From Amoebidium appalachense (Eukaryota > Ichthyosporea): a stretch of DNA of 64,000 bases. Under the pieces are notes generated by a model. It searched no databases. It was given only the letters and a program-made list of their open reading frames with translations, and was not told the DNA's origin. The DNA lies in the NCBI GenBank assembly GCA_963693365.1, contig CAVNZM010000009.1, positions 8,866,001 to 8,930,000 of the forward strand. The letters run 5' to 3'. Every line of letters begins with the position of its first letter. The first letter of the stretch is position 1. Both the position numbers and the translations under genes were made by a program. This document shows positions 21,269-36,543 of the stretch, piece after piece.

Positions 21269-24200
21269 ATGGGTCACACGGTGATCCTTGCAACATGCTC
21301 GCTCAACCAGTGGGCCTTGGACTTTCAAGGCAACCTGGAACGCATCCTAAAAAGTGAGTGTCAAAAACTTGGCCGTAGCTTCATTTTTCGTGAGGCTTGA
21401 AATATATACAGAGTGTATAAGGAAAGTTAATAGGGCGGCATTTTGTGTGTGTGTACGGAGGAGGGGATCTGGGGGAAGAGGGGGGGAGCTGGGGGGGGGA
21501 GGGGGCAAGATAACGCACATCACTCGTCGACCAGAGTGAGTGAAGTTGGGAGAGGGAAGGAGAAAAAACAAAAGGAGCAAATATTTTTAAGTCGAAGTGT
21601 GGGGCGGCGAAGCATTTATAAGCGCCTGCAGTGCTTCTCAGCTTTTACCATGAGTTGCTCATGGCTTACAAAACCGGTCACTACATCGCTACCATGACCT
21701 GATGTTCTAGTTCTAACAAATGAGTAATGGTCACCCTTGTTTTGCATCTAGTGTGCTAATCTATCAATCCACAGGTATTGCTGTTGCCAGAGAGAAAGGA
21801 GCCAAGTATAGACTGGGGCCTGAACTCGAAATCAGGTAAGAATGCCCCATCTCATTGCCCCAGCTGCCACGGGCTAACCAAGGTAACAAGATTAGCTTAT
21901 ATGACTCAAAAACCCTTGCTTCAACTAGGTTTTACACTTTCGGCGTTATGACGCGTTAGGCACGCCTTTTTTGAACCATTGCCTTTTCTTCAACTTGTCA
22001 ATGTCAAGAAATTCTCCAGATGCCTCCTTGTTTCTCGCTTGTTTCTGGTTATGCCCCCATTCAATTTTTTAATTTTTTTTTCCCCAGTGGCTATGGCTGC
22101 AACGACCACTTTCTGGAGGGGGACACATTCCTTCACTCTTGGCAGGTGCTTGGTGAGATTCTCAAGTCAGAGGCTGAAGCATCTACACCTATGATCTGCG
22201 ACTTGGGAATGTGAGTGGTTTGATTTTGGAGATCTTTGGACGGACACTTGATTTCAGATTTTCACACATATCATGGATCTTGTGGTGCATCCCATGTAAC
22301 CTCGTTGTGCTTGTGGTAGTACGGTTAATTTAGATATGTATTGGTGTTGGAAAGAAGATTGGTGGCATGCATGATCTAGCCAGGATGGTGGGTGGGTAGG
22401 GTGGGGTGGGGTGGGGTGGGGTGGGGTGGGGGGGGGGGGGCACACGATAGTGTAAGGACTTTAAAAAAAAAGGGAGGGGTTGTGAAAAATGGGTCAGGGG
22501 TCATAATGAATGGGTGAATAACTGTGTGCCTAGGGGGGTTGTGGTCCTTTATCACTTGGAAAAAAAGGAGGTGGGGAGGGGGGGGGGGAAGGGGGGAGGG
22601 AGGGAGGGGATGAGGTGAAAATCAGGGTACTATGAGGAACCGGAAAATCGATAGTTGTAAAGCCAAACGGCAAGCACATTTGCTTTTATATACCCTCCCC
22701 CCCCCCCCCCCCCCACCCCCACCCCCCCCCCCCAAAAAAAAAACAACAAAAAAAAAAACAACAAAAAAAAAAACAACATCCCCCCCCCCCACTCACACAC
22801 ACACACACGGTGGGGGAGGAGCAGCCCTGGAAGCTTGGGCGATGCCAGCACAACAACCCCCCCTCCACCATCTCTCCCCCCATCCCCCCCCCCCCCCCCC
22901 CCTCCCCTCCCCCCCCCCCCCCCCGCCTCCCCCTGCCCTGCCCCGCCTAACGCCGAACACTAGTTCCAGTCCGTTGCTTTCATTTCTGTTCTTTAATCGT
23001 TCCCCTGGCTCTTCTCTGCTTCTTTTCTCTCACTACTTCCTCCCCCCCCCCTCCCCCCGGGGGTGGCTCATCCGCCACCCCGTCCCTGCTGGGCTAGCCC
23101 AAGCATAGCAACACACATATCTTTCTCTGTGCAGTAGTACCTGTAGTGTACTTACCCTAGTTTCTGCCCTTGATTTTGTACATTTTCCATCCAACATCAC
23201 CATCCCTACCACTATTTCTCTTCCCATCCCCCCTCCCCCTTGCAGCTACCTCCGTTCAGCCCCCCCCCTCCCCCCCCCCCCCCCCACCGATCCCTGTGCC
23301 CGTTCCTCATTCCCTCTTCCTTCATCCCCTTGACCCCCTGCCTCTACCCTTCCCCAGCTCCCCCCCCCCCCCCCCCCCCCCCGCCCCTCCGTTCTCCTCT
23401 ACACCCACCCACTTACACACAAGCAAACATATGACCCTCCCCCCCCCCCTCCCTCCCCCCACCCCACCCCACCCCCTGCCACTCCTTCCCCCCCCCCCCG
23501 CCCACCTCTCCCCCCCCTCCCTCCCCCTCCCCCTCCCCCCCCCCCCTCCCCCCTCCCCCCCCCCCCCCGGCCCCTCCTCCCCTTTTTCTCCACAGGCCCG
23601 TGCAACACAAAGGGGTGCGCTACAACTGCCGTGTGCTCATACAGGGGGGCAAGATCCTACTGATAAGGCCGAAGCTGCACCTGGCCATGGATGGCAACTA
23701 CAGGGAGGGCAGATGGTTCACCCCCTGGCTCAAGCAGAGGTGTGCATACATACTCTATCCTCCCCCCCCCCCCCCCCCCCCCCCCAACCCCCCACCCGTG
23801 GATCAAGCAGAGGTGTGACGTGCACACGTACTGCATTGTGCCTATTAGCAGCCTCGGTTTGTAGGTTTAGGGTTGCACACCCCCCCCCTCTCTCTATCTC
23901 CCCTTTCCCACTCTTCCCCCACCTTCCACCTCTTGCCCCCTTGGCATTAGCTCTCCCCGTTTCCAGCCCTCTTTCCCTCCCTCCATCTTCCTAAACCGCT
24001 ACCCCCCCCCCCCCACCACCACCACCACACACACACACATAATACCATGCCCCCCTCCCCCCCCCCCCCCCCCCCCCCTTCCCCCTGCGCTCGACTTCCA
24101 CACCTCCCTTTCTTCTGCCGCGCCACATGTGGGGAGTACGTGTGTGTGTGTGTGTGGGTGGGTGGGTGGGTGGGTGGGTGGGTGTGCATGTGTGGGTGCG

Positions 24201-24397
24201 TGTGTTACTAGGAAAAGGGGTTGCGGGTGAGTGGTGGTGGTAGTGTGTGTGATAGTATGTGTGTATGTGTGTGTGTGTGTGTTGGGGGGGGGGGGAGGGG
24301 GGGGGGGGGAGATAATAACTTTGACCTACCTCCCTGCAGACACACCGAAGATCATTACCTTCCACGCATCATTCAAACCATTACCGGACAGGTACAA

Positions 24398-24440
<43 letters not shown>

Positions 24441-25259
24441 ACACACACACACCCCTTTCATACGCCTCCCCACCCTCCTCCCCGTCTATTTATCGTGACA
24501 GACACACAAGCACTTCCACACACGTTACACTCACGCTGTCACCATGCGCGCCCACACACATATTCATGGGTGCGCGCACACACATCTTCTCCCCCCCCCC
24601 CCCCCCCAACCACCACCACCACCACAAACCCCCCCCCCCCCCCCCCCTCTCCCACTGCACACACGCACACCACACAAACACACGTTCGGCAACACAGCCA
24701 AACAACACAACCGCAAGAATAGTGCTCTCTCCGGTCCGAAAAATACCCCCCCCGCCCCTCCCCCCCCCCCCCCCCCCCCCGGGCCGGCCCTCTTCCTTCC
24801 CCCCTACCACCCACCAAAAAAAGAAAAAGAAAAGAAAAAAAAGATACAATATCAGTGCTACTAAAAGTTTCTCGACACATCTCGACAAACGACAAAACAT
24901 CACAACATGTTTCTTCCTAACCCGAACCACACCCATACCCCTTCCATCTTCAGGAGTTTGTTCCTTTTGGTGATGCCGTCATCAGCACACCAGACACGTG
25001 CCTAGGCAGTGAGACTTGTGAGGAGCTATTTACTCCTGACAGGTTGGTTTATTCCCCCCCCCCCCCCCTTCTTCCTCCACTCGCCCTCTCCCCTTCCCCC
25101 CGCCTCCCCCCCCCCCCACCCAAAAAAAAAATAAAAAAATATTTACTTCACACCTAACGAATGATGCACACACTGTAGTCTTTTTGACGCGCTTTTTTGG
25201 GTGGTCTGCATGGTGTGGTCCGTTGAGTATGTGCGCATATACTCTGAGACACATTCCAG

Positions 25260-25295
<36 letters not shown>

Positions 25296-25422
25296 ACACA
25301 CACACACAATTTAACTCCCACCACCACCAACTCTCACCTATGAGCCGTCCTTCCTCGACGCTCCCCCCTGCCCCCCCCCCCCTCCCCATTGAGTGACTCC
25401 CCCCTCTCCTGCCCACCTCCCC

Positions 25423-25459
<37 letters not shown>

Positions 25460-25566
25460 AGTCTGTCTTATGCACCAACACAATATATAACAAGCAATAC
25501 CGCAACAGATCACAGAAAGATTATCCCACCGATTAATAGTAGGTCTATCTATTGAACACCCCCCCT

Positions 25567-25615
<49 letters not shown>

Positions 25616-26362
25616 AAAAAAAAAAAAAAAGAAAAGAAAAAAAAAAGCACTTAATTACAGAACATTGGAGACTTAACAAGCCCGTGATTATCAGCAAAAG
25701 TCGGTTTTTTGCATATATTTTGCGAAGATCCTGCTCACGAAAAACCCTTAAACCTGTGCAATTTGAACTCAAACAATCGACTCCCCCCCCCCCCTCCCCC
25801 CGCCCCCTCCCCCCTCAGTGCTCTTTGATGTAGCATGAGGTGGATGCAACTAGAAGTTTCCGAGGTCACTGAAGTTCGCAACCCACTTTTCCCAAGCAAT
25901 TATTAACACCTGTTCCAGGTATATTCTCAAAGTGTATTTTCACAATCACATTATTGAGCCCCCCTTCCCCCAGCCCTCACATAGCCATGGGGCTCGATGG
26001 GGTTGAAATTTTCACCAATGGCAGCGGGAGCCACCACGAACTACGAAAGCTCCACACACGAGTGGACCTAATTGTGTCTGCAACCTCAAAGGTTAGACCC
26101 CCCCCCCCCCCCCCCCCCCCCCCCCCTGCACCAAAGGATCGTTGGCATGCACAATTTAGACCCCCCCCCCCCCCCCCCCCCCCCCTTTCCTCCAACTTCG
26201 AATACCGCACCACCCAACGTAAATCCCAGGCCTCCCCCTCCCTGCCCCACTCGCCGCTGATGCTTTTATGTGTATTGAATGTCAGTGCCTGCTGTGCATA
26301 AAAAACTTTGTGTTGTTCGTCGTGGATGTGTACTTCGTGCTCTGCTCTGTAACTCCTCATTT

Positions 26363-26400
<38 letters not shown>

Positions 26401-26443
26401 CCCACCCCCCCCTCCCACCCCCCCCCCCCCTCCCCCCGTCCCC

Positions 26444-26538
<95 letters not shown>

Positions 26539-27254
26539 TGCACACACACACACAATCTGGGTGTAGGCTCCTTGAACAGTCAACATCATGTCGATTCTGT
26601 AAAGGGTTGGGGTTGGGGGAAAGAATGGATAGATTTATGGAGGTAGATTATCAGATCGTGTTAGTGCACGTGAGAAATATGCCTCGGAAATGCAAGTTTG
26701 GAAGAGCATGCAAATTACAAGAGAGGAGACGAATCGATATTGGTTGAAGCTCAGGCTTTGCATTCCACAGGTTCACGTGTTTTTGTTTTTGTTTTTTCCC
26801 CTCGGGAAGGTGAAAAAAAAAAAAGAAGAAGAAGAAGAAGAAGAAGAAGAAGCAAAAAAAAATAAAAAAAAAATAAAAAAAAATCCTGAAGGGAAAACAG
26901 GAAATGAAAACACCTGAACCTGTCTAATTGATTAGACTTGGTGCGTTTCTGGCCAATCTTTTGGGTCAAGGTTTTGGCAGCTCATCGCAAACATCATCCG
27001 AATTGGTCTAGTGGTTAGGATTCCACGCTCTCACCGTGGCGGCCGGGGTTCGATCCCCCGATTCGGAGTGCTTTTTTTTTCTTTTTCTTTTTCTTTTTTT
27101 TTTCTCCCGTTGTTGCCACCTTTTTTTCATTTTCGTTGTCCTGCTCTCTCCCTTTTCTTCATATGTCAACAAAGTCAATTTTTAATTTTCAAAAGCTCTT
27201 TAAATATACAATTTTTGTTCCTTTCATTTCTCTAATACCTTTCAACCCAAACTA

Positions 27255-27307
<53 letters not shown>

Positions 27308-27731
27308 TCCCTCCCTTTTTTTTTTTTTTTTTTTTTTTGTTTGTTTGTTTGTTTAGTGTGTGATCGGATGGGGCAGGCTGGCTGGCTGCCAGTGTGTGCA
27401 CCCGTGTCACTTTACGTAATTTTCGTATTCACACGTGCTTGCAAAAACCTCTATATATCCCCTTGCCACGAGGTGCCTATTGTCATTCGCGCTTTCATTT
27501 GTGTGTAACCACACATACAGTACACATGTATCACCAACACCATTCCCTCCTTGTTTCCTCTACTAATTTCTCTTCTTTTCTAGGTTGGGGGCATCTACAT
27601 GTACAGTAACCTCAAAGGGTGTGACGGTGAGAGGGTCTACTACGATGGCTGTAGCATGATTGCCGTCAATGGAAAGGTCGTGGCTATGGGCTCCCAGTTC
27701 TCTTTACAGGAAGTTGTATGTAGTCCTCCTT

Positions 27732-27766
<35 letters not shown>

Positions 27767-27881
27767 CCAACCACAACACACACACACCACCACCACCACA
27801 ACTCCACCCCCCACCCAACCCTATACACCCATTCCCTTGCTTCTGTGACCCCGTGCCTCTTTTTCTTCCTTCCTTATTCAT

Positions 27882-27939
<58 letters not shown>

Positions 27940-28906
27940 TAAAGAGACGTGTGTGTGCGTGCACGCACACCCACACCAACATTAAGCATGTCATGCACGC
28001 ACACATCTATGCTACGCTCTGAGTAGAACATACAGAAACTGTAAACACGAACATGTTCATCAACAAAACCCCACTTTCTTCTCTTGCATCCCATAACTTG
28101 CATGGATGTTGCACTGATGCTAGTAATAGTAGCACTAATGATACTTGTGTGTGCTACGGGAAGGGGGGTTTGTTATTGTTAATGTTACGATTATTCTTAG
28201 TAACACATCCTGAAAGCAATAAAATACTTCTAGTAATGATGATGTTAAGAACGATAAGAATGATAGTAATTTTAACCTGTTCAGATCCGTAATTTCCTCG
28301 AGATAGACATCGATTTAGCCGGCACCGACATCAGCAAGTTTGTGCCAAATAGAAGTTGCACAACAGTAAAAAATACACTTATCTTTCGTTTTATGCAATA
28401 AAAATAGTGAATTGCATAATAATAACGATGTCTTGTATATGGTGCAACTACGAAGGGTGCTTGCCGGCTTAAGGCAATGCAAACTTGTGATGGGACCAAC
28501 ATGAAATGGCAATCTATAATTGGTCGGTTCTGTCGACATTGATGTCAGACTCCAACTATTCTCCAAAATCTCGATGGCGGATCCAGAAACAGATACAAAA
28601 ATATACGAAATAATGATATTTTGCCAAAACCAACTTAGAAACTTATGTAGGTAAGACACATACCTGTCGATATTTGCAATGTATTTGGTATTTTTATAGT
28701 GATCTTAAGCCGCAATAGAGTTGTTTAGGTCCCTACCAAGAGCCGGTAGAATCAATCAGTCCGGTCCTCTAGAGGTTAACAATAACGCAAACAAACACTA
28801 ATGACTCCTTACTCACCCCTGCAGGAGGTAGTGACAGCCAGTGTTGATCTTGAGGCTGTGAGGGTCTATCGTGGTGCCCGAAGGAGCAGTGCCATGCAGG
28901 TTTGCG

Positions 28907-28942
<36 letters not shown>

Positions 28943-28949
28943 TTCCCCC

Positions 28950-29011
<62 letters not shown>

Positions 29012-29428
29012 CCCCCCCCCTCCCCCCTCCCCCCGTCATCTTCCCCCTACACTTTACACACACACGTACACACCAACATACATGCACATGTACATAGTCT
29101 CATCTAGACAAAGAAGAATGGCATGCTAGTTCTTTCCATGTGATGATGTCATTTTTCTGCAAAATAGCTTTTACGAATGGATGATTTTTGGGCAATACAA
29201 CCCCCCGCACGGTGAAATACAGAACATCTTAAGGAAGCACAAACGATAACAACCCCAACTTGCAATCAGTTTTAACCGTTAACCCTCTACAGGCCGCACT
29301 TGCCCCCTCCTACCAGCGCATTGGCTGCAATGTGTCGCTATCTCCCCACCCAGGCCTCTCAGCCCTGTCCCCACCCCCAACCCTCCCCATGAAGGTCCCG
29401 TACCTCACCCCCGAGGAGGAGATCAGGT

Positions 29429-29461
<33 letters not shown>

Positions 29462-29491
29462 ACCACCACCACCACCACCACCACCACCACC

Positions 29492-29530
<39 letters not shown>

Positions 29531-29727
29531 CCAACCATCGCACCCACCCCATCCCCGCCCGACCATCAACAGCAGGAAGTTAAGTGAAAACATACACCTG
29601 CCCTCCTCCCCTTCAACCCCGGCCTTCAACCCCACCCACCCACCCTTTCCACCTTCAACTCATCAATATTCCTCACTCGGTGAAATTCCCGATAAAATAC
29701 CCCCTTCTCTCCCGTCTCCTTCCCCCC

Positions 29728-29758
<31 letters not shown>

Positions 29759-30955
29759 AAAAAAAAAAAAACCCTCCACATAAACACACACACACACCAC
29801 CCACAGAGCACCACTCCCAGCATTGACATAACCTCAACACACATTACAATATATGTTGGTAAGGCCCCACTCCGTCATGTAGGTCTTTCTCATACATGAT
29901 ATCTGTGGAGGTTGGGGGAGGGAGCGGGAGGGGGGGGGGGGGGGGGTCGATGCTGCAATACAGTGAAACCAAAAAGGGGGGTTCCAACAAGAAATTTACT
30001 AACGTATACCAATGCTAGTGAAGAGTCGTGTTCTTGCACAGGCAAAGTGGGGTACGGTCAAGAAGTTTTCGAACTTTATACCAATATCACTTATTCTTTT
30101 CTTGCATAGTCAAAAGGGGGCACCACAAATAACTTTACGAAGTTTGAAACCATTATCACTCATTGTTTTCTTTTTACCCAGTCTTGGTCCTGCCTGCTGG
30201 CTATGGGACTATCTACGGAGATCGGGCATGGGGGGTTTTTTCCTGCCGCTCAGTGGGGGGATCGATAGCAGCTCCACTGCATGTCTGGTGGCTTCTATGG
30301 CCAGGTTGGTCGTGGCTGCTGTGGCTACTGGTGGTATAGAAATCCCCCCCCCCCCCCCCCCCCCTTTTCCCTTCATAAGCCCTTTTCTTACTATTGGCCC
30401 CCCTCTATATCCCTTCATAGGCCCCTTTCTTATAATAGGACCCCCCTCCCGCATTGAACCCCCTCGTGTGCCTGTCCCTTTTCACACTTCTTTACCTCTA
30501 CGTTCTTTTCGTGCTGCCCGCTTGGTGGTAGACACCCCCCCCCCCCCCCCCCCCCCCCCTCCCCCTCCCTCCCCTCGCCTCACTTTTTAAACCTCCCATT
30601 AAAGAACCTCCCCTCCCCTCCCCCCCCCCCTCCCCCCCCCCCAAATAGAACAACGAAACAGTTACAGTATCCGCATCGACTCGGTTTGGCCATAGGATTA
30701 CAAATACATGTCAGATGGATTGATTTTGAACGAACCAGTACTTCGGATACGACATTTGCAGCACACATCTGAAAGATTTTGTTTTACATGCCTGTCTATC
30801 CACTATTGCTACTTCAACACCACAACACTCCCACTGGTGGCTATGGCCTAACACCATATCTCCACAGACCCACAGGCACTCAGTGATGTGCAGCGCATTA
30901 CACGGGACCCAACATACGTCCCAAAGGACCCCGACGAGCTCACAAAGTACCACTT

Positions 30956-30987
<32 letters not shown>

Positions 30988-31029
30988 CCAAACACACACA
31001 CTCCTTCCAACCCATCACACCCCCCTTCC

Positions 31030-31062
<33 letters not shown>

Positions 31063-31228
31063 CTTCCAAACCATTACCCCCCTCCCCCCCCCAAAAAAAA
31101 ATAAAATAAATAAAATAAAAAAACGAGCACACACACACACACCACCCCTTCCAACCCCATCTCTCTTCCCTGCTAGCCTCCACACCCCCCCCCCCCCCCC
31201 CCCCTTTTCCTTTCCACACCACCACCAC

Positions 31229-31323
<95 letters not shown>

Positions 31324-32651
31324 CAATATAGATACTTTTTGCCTCATTTTTCTTCAGGTTTTCCCCAACTCAGCCATCGCTCTGCACTCGCACCACAGAT
31401 TGAGACGGGCACCCTCACTTTTGGCTTTTCTCCAGGGGTGAAGTAGGAGGTGGAGGGGAGGGGGGGGAGGGGGGGGAAGGTAGGACTAATGAGAAAGGAG
31501 AAAGCTTACGAGTTCATTAATCCGAATGATCGGGTGAGGCAGTGTTGAAGATTTTATTTAATGTTTTGGCACCAGTAGCTCTCATGTGAGTTCATACGAT
31601 GTCCTGATGCCAGTACTAATTAGGCCTGCCGCTAAACCGCCTATCTTGGTCTAAATTTACCATCCATTCCATTCTTTTCATGTGCCTTTTCTCATGAGTG
31701 GATACACTGGACATAAGGGAGAATTTTCTCCGATTCGTTTTTAACAATGTGTATTTTCCTGTTGCTTGTTGTATGCTTCTAGCATCACTAACCCTTTTCT
31801 TTTTCTTTTTTTTTTCCCCTTCCCCCCCTCCCCCCCTGCAGTCGTATCTTTTACACATGCTACATGGGTACAGAAAACTCGAGCACCGAAACAAGAAAGA
31901 GATCTGCGGGCTTGGCCAACCAGATAGGCAGGTGAGAAACTGAGCATGGGCTGAGAAGAGATAACGGCTCCGGCAGACAACCAACCCCCTCTCATGATAT
32001 CTTAGCAGTTTATGATTGACTGTAAGCAATATGTCCTATGTATTGTACAGGATATCCTATTAAGGAGACTTGGGGGATGGATTTTCGCTTAAAATCGGGG
32101 GGGATCCAATCGATCAGATCGATCAAATTCAAGCCTGCGGTAGACTGAAATTGTCGGATTTGGGGCTTTAATCTCAAACTGGTCAGATTTTCAACGGTAA
32201 TTTCTCAAAGAATTAGCGCAGAAACCGGGGGAGAAAATGAAATTTCAATCATAAAGTGGGGGTTAATTAGTTATGTTGGAAAGGTGTCAACCTTTGAAAA
32301 AATCAATTTCTACCCCTTCTATAATTGCTTACGCTAAGAAGTGCAGAACGGGAAAACTTGATTTTTCCAAGGGGTGCCACCCTTCCAAAATAACTAATTA
32401 CCCCCCACTTCATAATTGAAATTTTATTTTCTTCCCCGGTTTCTTTCTTTTCTTCCCCGGTTTCTGCGCTAATTCTCTCACAATCGACACGGGGTTTATA
32501 TTGAAAGTTGAACTTTCGGATTTTTGGCCTCGATTGACCAGCTGGATCAATTATGGAATTTGGTCGATCTCGATCTGATGCGCACCCCCAATTTTTATTT
32601 AAAATCCATCCCCCCAAGTTTCCTTAAGTACCTGCATTCTCGCGGAGGGGA

Positions 32652-32684
<33 letters not shown>

Positions 32685-33621
32685 AGCCGTGCGTTCTTTC
32701 TCCCATCTCTTCTTGTCCGTGGTGTAACCCCAATGTGTGAATACTGGCCGAGAGATTTGGTATACCACAAAGTTTACCAACATAGCATCCACAGCCGTAA
32801 ACAATATTTGCTTTATGTCTATGACAAACGCGATAACGAATTGTTGAACGCGCGGGCCCACGGGACGTTTCCTTCATAAAAACAAGTAGGAGAAGCTAGT
32901 AATGGATAGGGACATTGGGGTGTCTAAAGTTCGATATATTGCATGCATTTGCTTTATTTACATTAACATACCACATCTGTGCCTGGCATCGGGTTATGGA
33001 GAGCAACTTGGTTTACGTGTTGCACTCATGTCTGCCTATGCTAGAAACATGCAACATCCCTACCTTTTTACTGTATTTCTTCCTCTTCTCTTCCTTACAA
33101 CATTTCCTTCGCCCTTTTTACCCATCTATTTCATCGTCCCCCCCCCCCCCCCCCCCCCCCTTTTTCCCTTCTCCCCAATGTGCCCCTCCTTCTCTCCCCT
33201 TCCCCCTTTCCCAACCCATCTCCAATATTTCCTCTCCCCCCTCCCCCCCCCCCCCCCCCACCCCAATATCCTCCCGGCCTCTGCCCCCTTCCTTTTACCG
33301 TTTCCTTTCTCGTTTTTCTCCTGTCCACTTCCTCTTTTCCATCTCATTACAATTTTGTTTTTATTACATTCTCTACATTCTCACTTTCCTTACACGTCCC
33401 CAATCCCCCCCTCCCCTCCCCTCCCCCCTTGCTCCACCACCACTACCCATAATGTGCTCTCTTTAAGATGCATGCTTTGTGTATAAATGCTTTGATGAAA
33501 TATGCATTGTGTTGTTTGTCGAAACCATGTACTTGTGCTCACAAACACATTCAACCCCCCTCCCCCCCATCCTCCTTCCCTCCCTCCCCCCTTCTTCCCC
33601 TCCCCCCCCCCCCCCCTCTCC

Positions 33622-33668
<47 letters not shown>

Positions 33669-33751
33669 AAAAAAAGAAAAAAAGAAAAAAAACAGCGACC
33701 ACCTGGACATCAACATCGACCAAGCTGTGGCTTCACTTATAGCCGTGTTTA

Positions 33752-33785
<34 letters not shown>

Positions 33786-35032
33786 CTACCACCTGGACAT
33801 CAACATTGACCAGGCTGTTGCTGCACTTGTGGCCGTGTTTGTTGCATTTACCGGCAAGACCCCAAAATTCCGCGCTCACGGGGGAACCAATGCAGAGAAC
33901 CTGGCACTGCAGAACATACAGGTGTGGGGGGGGGGCGGGGGGAGGGGGGGAGGGGGGAGGTTTGTGTCTGACGGGGGAGAGGGGTGGTGGTGGTGGTGGT
34001 GGTGTGTGGGGGGGGGGGGGGGGGGGGGATGGGGGGTTGCATGTGCAAACGGGATGGGGTGGGGTGTGTCCGTGTGTGTGGGCGCGTGGAAAGGGGACGG
34101 GGCGGCTCTTTGCGCACGGGAGAGAGAGAGTGTGTGTGTGTGGGGGGGGGGGGGGGGGGGGAGGGGGGGGGGGAGGGGGAGATATGGGTCACATGTGTTT
34201 TTGCTAAAGTGAGGGTCTACAGGGGAAAATGCTTGGGGGAATGTTCGGGCAGGGAGGAAGGAGGGGGCTGGGGGGTTCATATACTGATGATCCTTTTGAA
34301 ACTCACGGGAATAGCTCCCGTTCCTTTTTCTCCCTCCTTCACCTTCCCACCCTTCACCTACCATTTTCAACACTCCCTTTGAACCATGCATAAACAATTG
34401 CTCATGATTCAACACTAACATGCGTACCTAACCATCTACCCACCCATCCATTTAACTTTTCCATCACCTTCTGCACCAAAAAAAAACTATCAAAAACATG
34501 ACCACACACCAACATGCATAAATAACAAAATCATTACCACACACCATCATGCATGTCTTAGAGAAAAATGTTATGACCCCACACCAACATGCGTGCCTTT
34601 AGGGAAAAAGTTTTCTGAGCACGCACTAACATGCACTCTGTGTGTTGTAGGCCCGTCTGCGCATGGTGTTTGCCTACATGTTTGCACTGCTACTGCCTTG
34701 GGTGAGAGGAAAGGAGGGTTCACTACTGGTGCTGGGTTCAGCAAACGTCGATGAGAGGTATGTGGTATCAGCATACTACAAACACATACACACACCCCCA
34801 CCTAACACAAGCACTCATGGTGGCAAAATATACCTGCATACGCATTCGCGGATTCGTGCCCCGATTTATCCTCCTAGATGCCCCCCCCCCCCCCCCCCCC
34901 CCCCCCCCGTCCCGCCCCCCAGGACACACCCATCTACACGCACATACACACGCAAGTGGACGAACACACGCCCACACACACACACACGAACACACACATA
35001 CGCACACACACGCACACACAGTTGAGGGACAT

Positions 35033-35064
<32 letters not shown>

Positions 35065-36496
35065 GCACATGTTTTCCACTTCTCCAGTATGTTTTCATGC
35101 GAGAGCACCCATTCTAACGGCCAATTCCTAGCCTGTGGGGCAATTTTAACAAGTACGACTACATAATGCTCGATAATTCCATTTTTACACCATGTTTTTA
35201 GGCAATGCTGCCCTCAGAACGACCAGTTCCTAGCCTGTCTGATTACATTACCATTCACCACTATGAAGCATGCATTCATCCACAGAGTTTTCCACTTTTA
35301 CACTCGGTGTTACCATGTTTTTAGGCAATGCTGCCCTCAGAACGACCAGTTCCTAGCCTGTCTGATTACATTACCATTCACCACTATGAAGCATGCATTC
35401 ATCCACAGAGTTTTCCACTTTTACACTCTGTGTTAAGGCAACACCACCCTTTCCAACGGCCAATTCCTAGCCTGCAGGGCTACTTTACCAAATACAATTA
35501 TGCCCGTTGATGCCTGCAATTTTCCACTTTTACACAATGTTTTTAGGCCACACCGCCCATTCTAACGACTACTTCCTAGCCTGCGGGGCTACTTCACCAA
35601 GTACGACTGCAGCAGTGCGGACATCAACCCCATTGGGTCCATCAGCAAGACTGACCTGCGCGCATTCATCGCCTACGCTATCACTCACTTTGGATTCTCT
35701 GAGCTGGCTGGGTAAGTCCAATCTCACATTGTTTTTTTCATTAACATGATTGGTCCTTTTATAGCATGTTTAGATAACACTTTAAGCCGTTAGTGGGAAA
35801 TGTGATCTTCATTGAGTAATCCTAATTTCTGATGTACGAGTATGTATCGTAAATTTCCTTAAAACAGCATCAGCTCAAGGTAACCTATGGGAACCTGTGA
35901 CAGGTAACTTGGTGCACTTAGATGTGTCGGATTCGGATAAATGAACTACTAGCATTGTAACTTTTAAAAAGCGTACGTTGTATCCATTTTGGGGTTGTTG
36001 ACAAATCGAGGTTAGAAACCAGAATAGAATACGGAAAGGTCAGGGCAAAGAAGGAGAAGCTTCCCTTCCTTTCCGGAGGGGGGGGGGGGGGGGGGGGGGT
36101 GCTCTTTCATTGATGGTGTATGTCCAGGATATTGGAGGCACCCCCCACGGCTGAGCTGGAACCAATCATTGAAGGCCGAATTCAGCTGGACGAGGTACAA
36201 ATACCCCCCCCCCTCCCCCCCCCCCCCCCCCCCTCCTTCTCCCCCCTCCCCCCTCCCCACACACACACACACACAAAAACAAATATGGAAAAATAGAAAG
36301 AAAAGAAAAGAACACGTAAATGGGGGGGGGGAGGAGGGGGACCAAATATCCTCAGTTCTGTGATATCCCTCGCCTTTCTCCACTTCCAACACCACCCTCA
36401 CCGGCCCTCCTTCTCCAACCTTTCCACAGTCCCAGGACTCCCCCCCATCCTCCCCCCCCCCCCTCCCCCTCCCCCCCCGGTTTTTGCCTTCATCCA

Positions 36497-36543
<47 letters not shown>

